Assembly: GCA_947474395.1 (NCBI GenBank)
Contig: CANJID010000019.1
Location: 1 to 56,543, forward strand
Length of the DNA: 56,543 bases
Direction: 5' to 3'
Source: Caulobacterales bacterium
GTDB lineage: Bacteria > Pseudomonadota > Alphaproteobacteria > Caulobacterales > Caulobacteraceae
Shown here: piece after piece, positions 16,844 through 25,316 of the stretch
Position numbering within the stretch: the stretch's first letter is position 1
Layout of the letters: each line of letters starts with the position of its first letter
Notes under the pieces: generated by a model
Told to the model about the DNA's origin: nothing
Seen by the model: only the letters and a program-made list of their open reading frames with translations
Database searches by the model: none
Program-made: the position numbers and the translations under genes

Positions 16844-18895
16844 ATGGCAGGCAAGGCACGGCGCGGGATCGCGCTTGGATTGGGCGTAGCGGCCCTGGCG
16901 CTCACGGCCGGCTCGGCCGGCGCGGCGGCGCGCACCGCGGCGAACGCCACCACCGCGGGCGCCTTCGATGTGGAGGCGCCGACCCTGCTCTCCGCCGGCT
17001 TCGACTGGTGGATCACCGGCGACGCCAACCGCAACGCCAGCGTCACCCTGGAGTACCGCAAAAAGGGCGACACGGCCTGGAAGCCGGCCCAGCCCCTGCT
17101 GCGCCTGCAGAACGAGGACGTGAACGCCGTCGGGGGCTCCACCGCCAAGCCGTACGAGAACGGCATGCTGATGGCCCGCCCGCCGCTCTTCTACAAGGTG
17201 CCCAACATGTTCTCGGGCAGCCTGTTCAACCTGGCTGAGAACACCGCCTACGAGGCGCGCCTGACGCTGAAGGATCCGGACGGGGTGAAGGGCAAGACCG
17301 TGCAGGTCGCCTCCTTCCGCACCAACAGGGAGCCGATGCCCGCGGCGGGGGGCGCCGTCTATCACGTGTACCCCTGGAACTATAAGGGCGTGCGCCAGCA
17401 GCCCGCCTACACGGGCCTGCTGGCCGCCTACTATCTGGAGAGCCGCCACGCCGACTGGGCCTACGCCCCGCCCGCGCGGGTCAAGCCCGGCGACACCATC
17501 CTGGTCCACGCCGGCCTCTATCAGGACAATCCGGAGTTCTACGGCGAGGGGGTCGAGGGCCAGACCGAGCAGCGCCTCGGGGCCGAGTTCGACGGGACCT
17601 ACTACCTCACCGAGAAGGGAACGAAGGAAAAGCCGATCGTCATCAAGGGCGCCGGTGACGGCGAGGTGATCTTCGACGGCAGGGGCAACCACACGGTCTT
17701 CAACCTGCAGGCCGGGGACTACAACTACTTCGAGGGGATCACCGTCCGGAACTCCGAGATCGGCTTCCTGGTGGGCGTGAAGCGCATCGCCGGCTCCTCG
17801 GGCTTCACCCTGAAACATTCCCGGGTCGAGAACGTCGCCCGGGGGGTGCAGGACGACTGGTCCGGCTCCAAGGACATCTACATCGCCGACAACGTCTTCA
17901 TCGGCCGCCACAACCGCGACAAGCTGATGGGCTGGACCGCCGCCTGGGCCAAGCTGCCCGGCTTCCCCGAAAAAATCTCCGGGCCCGGCGGCTCGGAATA
18001 TGCGGTCAAGGTCTACGGCGAGGGCCACGTCGTCGCCTACAACACCCTGATCGCCTGGCACGACGGGGTGGATGTGGCGACCTACGGCGATCCGGACGGG
18101 GCGCCCAACGGGATCGAGACACGCTTTCCGAAGTCGATCGACTTCTACGGCAACGACTTCACCAACATGGCCGACAACTGCATCGAGGCCGACGGCGGCG
18201 GGCGCAACATCCGCGTCTTCGCCAACCGCTGCCTGAACGCGGTCGGCGGGGCCTTCTCGGCCCAGACCATCTTCGGCGGCCCGACCTATTTCTTCCGCAA
18301 CGTGGAGTTCACCGGGGTCGGCGGCTCGCTGAAATATTCCATCACCCCGACCGGCATCATCAACTGGAACAACACCTACATCTCGGACAACAACAACACC
18401 GGCCAGGCCTCGAACGTCCACTTCCGCAACAACCTCTTCATCGGCCATTCGCCGACGGGCCAGGCGTTCGGGGTGTCGACCTTCACCAACTATTCGACCT
18501 CCGACTACAACGGCTTCTACGGCGACGCGGCCCAGAAGGAGCCGTTCAGCTGGACGTCGCCGGATTTCAAGGTTCGGGCCAACTACGCCGACCGGCCGGT
18601 GACCCGCCGCTTCGCCAATCTCGGCGACTACAGCCGCGCCACCGGCCAGGACACCCACTCGCTCATGGTGGGCATGGACGTGTTCCAGAAGCTGCCCAGG
18701 ATCGACCTTTCCGACCAGCAGAAGATCTACAAGATCGAGGACATCGATTTTCGGCTGAAGCCCGGCTCCGCCCCGATCGACAAGGGGGTGGTCCTGGCCA
18801 ATGTCACCGACGGCTACGCAGGCAGCGCGCCGGACCTCGGCGCCTACGAGGTCGGCGCACCCATACCCCATTACGGACCGAGGACGGGACGCTGA
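16844..18895 (+). CDS. Secreted right-handed beta-helix protein, polysaccharide-lyase-like fold
   Basis: The ATG at 16844 follows AAGGGGGCG; a GTG three bases earlier is also possible. The roughly 683-residue protein has a signal peptide to about 28, a fibronectin-like beta region (to about 150), and a parallel beta-helix (about 230-600) built of short repeating Asn-rich turns such as NYFEGITVRNSEIGFLVG, DIYIADNVFIGRHN, SIDFYGNDFTNMADNC and VHFRNNLFIG. It closes with APDLGAYEVG, a common terminal motif in pectate-lyase-like helices. A polysaccharide target is plausible, but I see no certain catalytic residues. It precedes the double NTF2-like gene by 29 bases. Confidence 0.85.
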   Translation: MAGKARRGIALGLGVAALALTAGSAGAAARTAANATTAGAFDVEAPTLLSAGFDWWITGDANRNASVTLEYRKKGDTAWKPAQPLLRLQNEDVNAVGGSTAKPYENGMLMARPPLFYKVPNMFSGSLFNLAENTAYEARLTLKDPDGVKGKTVQVASFRTNREPMPAAGGAVYHVYPWNYKGVRQQPAYTGLLAAYYLESRHADWAYAPPARVKPGDTILVHAGLYQDNPEFYGEGVEGQTEQRLGAEFDGTYYLTEKGTKEKPIVIKGAGDGEVIFDGRGNHTVFNLQAGDYNYFEGITVRNSEIGFLVGVKRIAGSSGFTLKHSRVENVARGVQDDWSGSKDIYIADNVFIGRHNRDKLMGWTAAWAKLPGFPEKISGPGGSEYAVKVYGEGHVVAYNTLIAWHDGVDVATYGDPDGAPNGIETRFPKSIDFYGNDFTNMADNCIEADGGGRNIRVFANRCLNAVGGAFSAQTIFGGPTYFFRNVEFTGVGGSLKYSITPTGIINWNNTYISDNNNTGQASNVHFRNNLFIGHSPTGQAFGVSTFTNYSTSDYNGFYGDAAQKEPFSWTSPDFKVRANYADRPVTRRFANLGDYSRATGQDTHSLMVGMDVFQKLPRIDLSDQQKIYKIEDIDFRLKPGSAPIDKGVVLANVTDGYAGSAPDLGAYEVGAPIPHYGPRTGR

Positions 18896-18924
18896 AGCCC
18901 GCCACAACATCACGGAGGAACGCC

Positions 18925-19980
18925 ATGACTCTACTAAAGAAAAGCCTGCTCGCCCTGAGCCTGCTCGCCGGGGCCTCGGCCCTGTCGGTCCCCGCCGCGG
19001 CGGACCAGATCCAGCCGCCGGCCCCCGCCTGCAACCGGGCCTGCCTGGAGAACATCGCGGAAGCGTATCTGAAGGCCCTGGTCACCCATGACCCGACCAA
19101 GGGGCCCATCGCCAAGAACGCCCGCTATACCGAAAACAGCGTGGTGCTGAACCTGCCGGACGGCCTGTGGCGCACCGCCAGCGGCGTCGGCCCCTACCGC
19201 CTGTTCATCGCCGACCCGAAGATGAACACCATCGCCTTCCAGGCCAAGGTTCAGGAGAACGGCGCGCCGATCCTGCTCTCCACCCGCCTGGTGGTCGATG
19301 ACGGCAAGATCACCAGGATCGAGGCCATGGTGGCCCGCGCCAACGCCACCGGCGGCGCCCGCGACCCGCGCCTGCCCCCAGCCCCCGTGGCGCCGGGCGC
19401 GACACCCCCCGCCCCGCCCCGCGGCGACCAACTCGGCGACAGGGCGCGGCCGCAGTTCTTCCAGACCCTGGCCCCCGGCGAGCGGCGCTCCAGGGAAGAC
19501 ATGGTGGTGATCGCCAACTCCTACTTCAGCGCGTTGGAGAACAACGACGGCTCGCGCAAGCCCCCCTTCGCCCCCACCTGCCACCGGCTGGAAAACGGCA
19601 ATCCGACCACCAACAACCCCGTGCCGGCGAGCGGTGTCCGCGGGGCCGGCAACATGGGCTGCGCCGAGGGGTTCGCCACCGGCAACTACCGGATCGACAC
19701 CCGCCTGCGCTTCCGCCGCTACCTGGCGATCGACGAGGAGCGGGGCCTCGTCTACGCCCGCATCGCCTTCGACCATGACGGCACGGTGCGCGAGTACACC
19801 AACGCCCTGGGCCAGGTTCAACGGCCGGGCGGCACCGCGCCCTTCACCTGGGACATCGCCGAGGTCTTCCAGATCAAGAACGGCATGATCGACCAGGTCG
19901 AAGCCCTGCTGGTCGCCAACCCCTACGGCGTCGCCCCCAACTGGGACGACGGTATCAAGATGCCGTCCTACGGGTACTAG
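18925..19980 (+). CDS. Secreted double NTF2-like protein (DUF8021-like)
   Basis: A 351-residue protein with a CGGAGG site and a signal peptide ending near PAAADQ. Two similar halves are visible. The first (about 35-145) opens CNRACLENIAEAYLKALVTH and has ARYTENSVVLNLPDGLW. The second (about 190-345) opens VIANSYFSALENNDG and ends in FQIKNGMIDQVEALLV. A Pro-rich linker joins them. Each half has the helix-then-sheet order of NTF2/SnoaL-like folds, suggesting an internal duplication. The first half resembles DUF8021. No reaction can be assigned. Confidence 0.78.
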   Translation: MTLLKKSLLALSLLAGASALSVPAAADQIQPPAPACNRACLENIAEAYLKALVTHDPTKGPIAKNARYTENSVVLNLPDGLWRTASGVGPYRLFIADPKMNTIAFQAKVQENGAPILLSTRLVVDDGKITRIEAMVARANATGGARDPRLPPAPVAPGATPPAPPRGDQLGDRARPQFFQTLAPGERRSREDMVVIANSYFSALENNDGSRKPPFAPTCHRLENGNPTTNNPVPASGVRGAGNMGCAEGFATGNYRIDTRLRFRRYLAIDEERGLVYARIAFDHDGTVREYTNALGQVQRPGGTAPFTWDIAEVFQIKNGMIDQVEALLVANPYGVAPNWDDGIKMPSYGY

Positions 19981-19992
19981 GAGCGGAGGCCT

Positions 19993-20013
19993 CCTCTCCC
20001 TTCGCGGGAGAGG
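19993..20013. terminator. Hairpin between convergent genes
   Basis: CCTCTCCC (19993-20000) pairs with GGGAGAGG (20006-20013) around TTCGC, in the 36-base gap between two convergent genes. There is no clear T run, so bidirectional termination is inferred from position. Confidence 0.5.
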
Positions 20014-20016
20014 GGG

Positions 20017-21156
20017 CTACTTCCAGAGCTTCTTCGTCGCGATGGCCGCGCCTTCGGCCATGGCGGCGAGCTTGAGCCACACCACGTCCGGATCGACGGG
20101 CCCGAAGCCCGCGAAGGTGCCGAAGCCGCAGTCGGAGCCGGCGATCACGCGCTCGCGCCCGACAATGTTGGCGAAGCGGACCAGCCGCTCGGCGATCAGT
20201 TCGGGGTGGTCGACGTAGTTGGTGGTGGTGGTGACCACCCCCGGCACTAGAATCTTGTCCTCCGGCGCCTTGATCTCCTCCCAAACCGCCCATTCGTGGG
20301 CGTGGCGCGGATTGGCCGCCTCGAACAGCAGGGCCTGGGGCTTCAGCTTCAGCACCGCCGGCAGCAGGGCCCGCATGGGGATGTCGTGGTGGTGCGGCCC
20401 CTCGTAGTTGCCCCAGCACATGTGCACCCGGACCTTGTCGGCGGGGACGTGGCGCAGGGCGTGGTTGACCACTTCGACGTGCCGCTCGGCCAGGGTCAGG
20501 TATTCGGCCTCGCTGCGATCCTTGTAGAGGGTGTGGCGGCCCATCCCGAGGTCGGGCGCGTCGATCTGCAGGATCAGGCCCGCAGCGACGATCGCCTCGT
20601 ACTCGGGGCGCATGGCCTCGGCCACCGCCTCCAGATAGGCGTCCTGGGTCGGGTAGAAGTCGTTGGGCTGGAACAGGGCGATGACGCCGGGCGAGGCGGC
20701 GTTCAGGAAGCCCTCGACCGGCTTGGACGCAGCCACGGCGGCCTTCATATTGGCGATGTCGGCCTGGAGCGGCTTGTCGTCCTTCAGCCCGATCTCGCCG
20801 ATGCAGCGCGGACGGCGGTACTTGGCCGTGGCGCCGGTGTCGGCCAGCTTCTTCATGATGCGGGGGAACTCGATCAGATCGAGCCCCGGCTCACGCGGGG
20901 TGTCGCCGCCGAAGCCGGTCAGGCGGTCGGCGATATAGGTGGCGTAAGAGATCTTGTTGGTCTCGCCGTCGGAGACGATGTCGACCCCGACCTCGACCTG
21001 GCGGCGCACCACCTCGGCCACGGCGCCCTCGATGGTCGCCTCCGCTCCGGCGGGGACTTCCCCCCGCTCGCGGGCGAACAGCACGTCGGTCACGGCCTGA
21101 GAGCGCGGCAGGCTTCCGACATGGGTGGTGAGGATGCGCTCGGCGCTGGTCCTCAA
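20017..21156 (-). CDS. MetE C-terminal-domain-like methyltransferase, copy 1
   Basis: A 379-residue protein matching only the catalytic half of cobalamin-independent methionine synthase: ILTTHVGSLPR at the start, VRVHMCWGN (H245, C247), FEAANPR (E279) and GSDCGFG (C343). These are the expected zinc ligands. The folate/homocysteine-binding N-terminal half of MetE is absent, as in the stand-alone MetE-like family. It likely moves a methyl group to or from a thiol; donor and acceptor are unknown. The start is TTG at 21156, sharing four bases (TTGA) with the stop of the VOC gene, which implies translational coupling. A sister copy lies at 28824. Confidence 0.88.
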   Translation of the reverse strand: MRTSAERILTTHVGSLPRSQAVTDVLFARERGEVPAGAEATIEGAVAEVVRRQVEVGVDIVSDGETNKISYATYIADRLTGFGGDTPREPGLDLIEFPRIMKKLADTGATAKYRRPRCIGEIGLKDDKPLQADIANMKAAVAASKPVEGFLNAASPGVIALFQPNDFYPTQDAYLEAVAEAMRPEYEAIVAAGLILQIDAPDLGMGRHTLYKDRSEAEYLTLAERHVEVVNHALRHVPADKVRVHMCWGNYEGPHHHDIPMRALLPAVLKLKPQALLFEAANPRHAHEWAVWEEIKAPEDKILVPGVVTTTTNYVDHPELIAERLVRFANIVGRERVIAGSDCGFGTFAGFGPVDPDVVWLKLAAMAEGAAIATKKLWK

Positions 21157-21689
21157 CGGAACATGTTGTTGTTGGTGTGGTCGCCCGCGAGCCAGCGCTT
21201 CAGCTCCGAATGGGCGTCCGTCTTGCGCAGGGCGTTGATCTTTTCGGCCTCGGGCGCGTCGTGGGTGAACTCGACGATCATGCCGTTGGGGTCGGTGACA
21301 TAGACGCTGCGGCAGTAGCCGTGCTCCAGCACATAGGTCTGGGGCATGTCATAGCCCGCTTCCGCGAGGCGCTTTTCGATCCCCTTCTGGGTCTCCTCAT
21401 CGACGTTGAGGGCGATGTGGTGGAAGGGGCTGTCCGGAATCTTCGGGCCGAACAGGGCCTGGTCCTCGGGGTTGGCGAACTGGAAGAAGGCCAGGGCCCC
21501 GCCGTCTGCGAGACCGAAGAAGCAGTGGCAATAGGTCCGCGTGGCCCCGAACAGCTCGTCCGCCTCGCACCAGGTGGCGATCAGCGGCAGGCCGATGATG
21601 TCCTCGTAGAAGGCGCGGGTCGCCTCGAGGTCCTTGGAGACATAGGCGGTGTGGTGCAGCCGGCTGGGCAGCTTGGCGTGAACGGACAT
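21153..21689 (-). CDS. VOC-family protein (glyoxalase / extradiol dioxygenase fold)
   Basis: A 178-residue protein starting at ATG 21689 after GAGGAG. It has the paired beta-alpha-beta-beta-beta modules of the vicinal oxygen chelate fold: LHHTAYVSKDLEATRAFYED at the start and FHHIALN in the middle, with YVTDPNGMIVEFTHD near the end. Candidate metal ligands are H13 (or H12), H90 or H91, and E140. Members are glyoxalases, ring-cleaving dioxygenases or lyases; ring cleavage or a lyase step fits the neighbouring aryl-O-demethylase, but that is inference. It is divergent from the ligM-like gene and coupled to the MetE-like gene. Confidence 0.88.
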   Translation of the reverse strand: MSVHAKLPSRLHHTAYVSKDLEATRAFYEDIIGLPLIATWCEADELFGATRTYCHCFFGLADGGALAFFQFANPEDQALFGPKIPDSPFHHIALNVDEETQKGIEKRLAEAGYDMPQTYVLEHGYCRSVYVTDPNGMIVEFTHDAPEAEKINALRKTDAHSELKRWLAGDHTNNNMFR

Positions 21690-21811
21690 GGCGCTCCTCA
21701 CTCGGACATGACTTTAGCGGACAGGGTCTTTGGCCCCGAACTAAGCAAGGTCCTTTGTCGCGTTCAACGGGTATCGGCAGTGATAGCTTGGATGGGCGCG
21801 CCGCCCTTATC

Positions 21812-21833
21812 CTAGCATTTTTGATACTGGTAT
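21812..21833. promoter_or_regulatory. Candidate operator in the VOC/ligM intergenic region
   Basis: The segment holds CTAGCATTTTT (21812-21822) followed directly by a dyad ATACTGGTAT (21824-21833). The same ATAC-NN-GTAT dyad recurs twice before the TonB receptor at 25317, and a CTAGCATATTTT stretch recurs before the second MetE-like gene. It lies in a 214-base divergent spacer and could control both directions. No experimental basis; the MmyB-type regulator at 27805 is the obvious candidate binder. Confidence 0.45.
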
Positions 21834-21903
21834 TTCCAATCCGACTGTTCCTGTACGCCCCTGCCTGTAATCACGCGGCGCCCCGCATTTCGAGAGGATA
21901 CCG

Positions 21904-23313
21904 ATGACCGCCCGTAGCCTGGAAGACCTGTTGCAAGCCGCAAAGAGCCCCGTCGAGATGCTCCGCAACTCCCAGGCCGGACCGAACGCCTATCCGGGGG
22001 TGCAGCCCGAGTACACCAACTGGCGCGACGAGCAGCAGGCCTGGCAGAACACCTGCGTCCTGTTCAACCAGTCCTACCACATGGCGGACCTGGCGCTCGA
22101 AGGGCCCGACGCCCTGAAGCTGCTCACCCACCTCGGCACCAACAGCTTCGCCAACTTCCCGCGCAACCGCGCCAAGCAGTTCGCCCCCGTCACCCCGGAA
22201 GGCTACGTCATCGGCGACGTGATCCTGTTCCACCTGGACGACGGCACCTTCAACCTGGTGGGCCGCATCCCGGTGCTGAACTGGGTGATGTTCCACGCCG
22301 AGACCGGCGGCTTCAACGTCAAGGCGACCCTCGACCAGCGCACGGCGCTGCGCACCGACGGCAAGCGCAAGGCCTACCGCTTCCAGGTCCAGGGCCCGAA
22401 CGCCATGTCGGTGATCGAGAAGGCCATCGGCGGGACCACCCCGCCCGAGCTGAAGTTCTTCCACATCACCCAGCTGACCATCGCGGGCAAGAAGGTCGGG
22501 GCCCTGCGCCACGGCATGGCCGGCCAGCCGGGCTGGGAGCTGTTCGGCCCCTGGGAAGACTATGGCGCGGTGCACGAGGCCCTGGTCCGCGCGGGCGAGG
22601 AATTCGGCATGCGCCTGGTGGGCGGCAAGGCCTATTCCTCCAACACCCTGGAATCCGGCTGGATCCCCTCCCCGCTCCCGGCGATCTATTCGGGCGAGAG
22701 CCTGAAGGCGTACCGCGAATGGCTGCCGGCGGACGGCTACGAGGCCCGCGCCTCCATCGGCGGCAGCTTCGTCTCCTCCAAGATCGAGGACTACTACTTC
22801 ACCCCGTGGGACCTGGCCTACGACAGCTTCACCCGCTTCGACCACGACTTCATCGGCCGCGACGCCCTGGAGAAGAAGGCCAAGGACAACCACCGCAAGA
22901 AGGTGACCCTGGCCCTGGTCGACGAGGACGTGACCGCCACCATCGGCTCCCTGTTCGGGAACAAGGGCGCCAACCGCGCCAAGTTCATGGACTGGCCGTC
23001 GGCCGTCTATTCCATGCACCCCTTCGACAAGGTCAGCGCCAACGGCAAGACCGTCGGCGTCTCCACCTGGATCGGCTACTCCTCCAACGAGGGCAAGATG
23101 CTCACCCTGGCGGTGCTGGACGAGGACTTCGCCCAACCCGGCCGCGAAGTGGTCTTCACCTGGGGCGAGGAGAACGGCGGCACCTCCAAGCCGACCGTCG
23201 AGAAGCACAGCCAGAAAGAGATCCGCGCCATCGTCAGCCCGGTCCCCTATGTCGAGACCGTCCGCAAGGAATATGCTCCGGCCGGCGGCTGGCGCGAGGC
23301 CACCGCGGGCTAA
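21904..23313 (+). CDS. ligM: LigM-like tetrahydrofolate-dependent aryl-O-demethylase
   Basis: A 469-residue GcvT-fold protein, the same length class as LigM (vanillate/3-O-methylgallate O-demethylase of Sphingobium). Shared stretches that I recognise include VEMLRNSQ near the start, VGRIPVLNWVMFHAETGG (R121), LRHGMAGQPG, NTLESGWIPSPLPAIY preceded by Y244, and the GGSFVSSKIEDYY block. R121 and Y244 align with residues I recall as important in LigM. The enzyme transfers an aromatic O-methyl group to tetrahydrofolate, giving the phenol and 5-methyl-THF. DesA (syringate) or another methoxyarene enzyme of the family is an alternative. It starts after a GAGAGGA site and heads a run with a symporter. 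Confidence 0.87.
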   Translation: MTARSLEDLLQAAKSPVEMLRNSQAGPNAYPGVQPEYTNWRDEQQAWQNTCVLFNQSYHMADLALEGPDALKLLTHLGTNSFANFPRNRAKQFAPVTPEGYVIGDVILFHLDDGTFNLVGRIPVLNWVMFHAETGGFNVKATLDQRTALRTDGKRKAYRFQVQGPNAMSVIEKAIGGTTPPELKFFHITQLTIAGKKVGALRHGMAGQPGWELFGPWEDYGAVHEALVRAGEEFGMRLVGGKAYSSNTLESGWIPSPLPAIYSGESLKAYREWLPADGYEARASIGGSFVSSKIEDYYFTPWDLAYDSFTRFDHDFIGRDALEKKAKDNHRKKVTLALVDEDVTATIGSLFGNKGANRAKFMDWPSAVYSMHPFDKVSANGKTVGVSTWIGYSSNEGKMLTLAVLDEDFAQPGREVVFTWGEENGGTSKPTVEKHSQKEIRAIVSPVPYVETVRKEYAPAGGWREATAG

Positions 23314-23340
23314 GCTAGGCCTAGGCGGGGGACGGATCGA

Positions 23341-23613
23341 ATGAGCAGGCTGACGTTGCGGCAGGTGATCCTGTCCGTCCTGGTGATGGCGGTGTTCGCA
23401 CCGGTGTTCCTGGCGGTGGGCTCGCCCGCGTTCCGGCCGGCCTGGCTCTCCAATCCCGTGATCGGCGAAATTCCGGCGAGCGCCCTGGTGGAGCTCGCCT
23501 ACCTCGCCCTCTTCGTGGTCCTGGTCTGGGTGTTCTCCGGCTCGGCCTTCGCCGAGGACACGGACCGGGACGACGGCCCCAAGGAAGACGGCCCCAAGGA
23601 AGACGGCCAATGA
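23341..23613 (+). CDS. Small two-helix membrane protein, likely symporter partner
   Basis: A 90-residue protein with two hydrophobic helices (about 8-30 and 47-68) and an acidic C-terminal tail containing a tandem repeat (GPKEDGPKEDG). Small membrane proteins of the DUF485/DUF4212 kind commonly precede solute:sodium symporters, as YjcH does for ActP. Its stop overlaps the symporter start by four bases (ATGA). The sequence itself is not a clear match to a named family, so its role is inferred from context. Confidence 0.75.
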   Translation: MSRLTLRQVILSVLVMAVFAPVFLAVGSPAFRPAWLSNPVIGEIPASALVELAYLALFVVLVWVFSGSAFAEDTDRDDGPKEDGPKEDGQ

Positions 23614-25124
23614 GCCTCATCGCCATCGCCTTCTTCGTGGCCACTGTCGCGGCCACCCTGGTCATCACCCTGTGGGCGTCCCGCCGGGCCAAGAGCCGGG
23701 CCGATCTCTACGCGGCGGGGGGCAAGCTCTCCGGCCCGCAGAACGGCCTGGCCATCGCCGGCGACTTCATGTCGGCCACGACCTTCCTCGGCATGACCGG
23801 GATGTATTTCGACGCCGGGATCGACCAGACGGCGATCTACTACCTGACGCCGCTGGTGGGCCTGTGCCTGATGATGCTGCTGCTGGCCGGGCCGCTGCGC
23901 CGGGCGGGCAAGTTCACCCTCGGCGACGTCATGGCCACGCGCCTCAAGAGCCCCGGCATGCGGGTGTTCGCGGGCGTGTCCACCATCGTCATCTCGCTGC
24001 TCTACCTGATCGGCCAGATGGTCGGGGCGGGCACGCTGATCGGCGCCCTGTTCGGCATTCCCTTCGGCTGGGCGGTGATCATCGTCGGCCTCCTGATGAC
24101 CACCTATGTCGCCGCGGGCGGCATGCTGGCGGCCACCTGGGTGCAGATCATCAAGGCGGGGATGCTGGTGGTGCTGGTCGTCACCCTCGCCGTCCTCTGC
24201 CTCGTCGCCACGGGCGGGCCGAGCGCCCTCTACGCCAAGGCCGCCGCGGTCCACCAGGCGGGGCGCGGGCTCTTCACACCGGGTATTTCTAAGACAGACT
24301 TGTTCTCCTCCATTTCGCTCGGCTTCGGCATGAGCGTGGGGATGCTGGGCCTACCGCACCTTCTGATCCGCCTCTTCACCGTGCCCGACGTGCGGGAGGC
24401 CAAGCGCTCGGTCGTCGCGGCGACCTCGATCATCGGCGTGGTCTTCGCCCTGCTGTTCTTCGTGGTGAACCCGGCGGCGGTGAGCCTGCTGAAGCTCAAC
24501 CCGGCCTATTCCAGCGCCGCGGGCGCGGCGATCGGCGGGCCGAACATGGTGTCGATCCACCTGTCCGAGGTCCTGGGCGGGGAGGTGCTGATGGGCGTGA
24601 CCTCGGCCATCACCTTCGCCACCATCCTGGCGGTGGTCGCCGGGCTGGTCATGGCGTCCGCGTCTGCCGCCAGCCACGATCTCTTCACGGTCATGCGCAA
24701 GGGCGCGGCCCGGGACGAGAAGCAGGAGCTGATGGTGTTCCGCCTCGCCGCCGCCGGGGTGGCCGTGGTGGCCATCGGCCTGGCCTTCCTGTTCCAGCAC
24801 GAGAACGTCGCCTTCGCCACGGCGCTGGCCTTCACCGTGGCGGCCGGCGCCAACTTCCCGATCCTGCTGCTGGTGCTCTATTGGCGCCGACTCACTGTGC
24901 CGGGCGCCCTGACCGGCGGGCTGGTCGGCCTGGTCGGTTCAGTCGGCCTGATCGCGGTGGGCCCCTCGGTGTGGGTGCGGCTGCTGCACAATCCCGCGCC
25001 TCTGTTCCCGTCGGACTACCCTGCCCTGCTGACCTGCCCACTGGCCCTGATCACCGCCGTGGTGGTCTCTCTGGCCACCGCGCCAAGGTCGCAAAGCACA
25101 ACGAAATCAGCCTCCGCGACCTGA
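23610..25124 (+). CDS. Solute:sodium symporter (SSS family), ActP-like
   Basis: A 504-residue protein with about thirteen membrane helices. Family features include AGGKLSGPQNGLAIAGDFMS after the first helix, and an internal segment GMLGLPHLLIRLFTVPDVREA typical of cation/acetate symporter (ActP-like) proteins. It is a sodium-driven inner-membrane importer, probably for a carboxylate. Its place between the aryl-O-demethylase and a TonB receptor suggests an aromatic or short acid as substrate, which is inference. It is coupled by an ATGA overlap to the small partner upstream. Confidence 0.9.
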   Translation: MSLIAIAFFVATVAATLVITLWASRRAKSRADLYAAGGKLSGPQNGLAIAGDFMSATTFLGMTGMYFDAGIDQTAIYYLTPLVGLCLMMLLLAGPLRRAGKFTLGDVMATRLKSPGMRVFAGVSTIVISLLYLIGQMVGAGTLIGALFGIPFGWAVIIVGLLMTTYVAAGGMLAATWVQIIKAGMLVVLVVTLAVLCLVATGGPSALYAKAAAVHQAGRGLFTPGISKTDLFSSISLGFGMSVGMLGLPHLLIRLFTVPDVREAKRSVVAATSIIGVVFALLFFVVNPAAVSLLKLNPAYSSAAGAAIGGPNMVSIHLSEVLGGEVLMGVTSAITFATILAVVAGLVMASASAASHDLFTVMRKGAARDEKQELMVFRLAAAGVAVVAIGLAFLFQHENVAFATALAFTVAAGANFPILLLVLYWRRLTVPGALTGGLVGLVGSVGLIAVGPSVWVRLLHNPAPLFPSDYPALLTCPLALITAVVVSLATAPRSQSTTKSASAT

Positions 25125-25193
25125 TAGCGGAACAAAATTTCGTTACCTCGAGCTTGGCTTTAGCCGTATTCCGCCATGCCGATACTGCGGCAG

Positions 25194-25218
25194 ATACCGG
25201 TATTGCTAATACCAGTAC
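25194..25218. promoter_or_regulatory. Paired ATAC-NN-GTAT dyads upstream of TonB receptor
   Basis: A perfect palindrome ATACCGGTAT (25194-25203) is followed by ATACCAGTAC (25209-25218), centre spacing 15 bases. A further half site ATAC is at 25182. The motif matches the dyad at 21824-21833. It lies about 100-125 bases before the receptor start, in an AT-richer stretch that probably contains the promoter. Confidence 0.5.
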
Positions 25219-25316
25219 TAAATTTCTCCCTACACACGGCCAAATAGCGGCCCCATCCTCCCTCCTGCCTACACGCAACAGCGCAATAAGCGCGACAGTA
25301 GGGGGAAACAAACCAG

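Noticed and set aside
16739-18913. Minus-strand open frame of about 720 codons over the beta-helix gene
   Set aside because: Composition is low-complexity (Val/Gly/Asp/Arg) with no domain, and the plus strand has a signal peptide, ribosome site and beta-helix repeats.
23576-23605. Tandem repeat at the end of the small membrane protein gene
   Set aside because: Only two coding copies of a GPKED unit; too little to be called a regulatory or mobile element.
21871-23610. Minus-strand open frame over the ligM-like gene
   Set aside because: A shadow frame: the plus strand matches LigM along its whole length.
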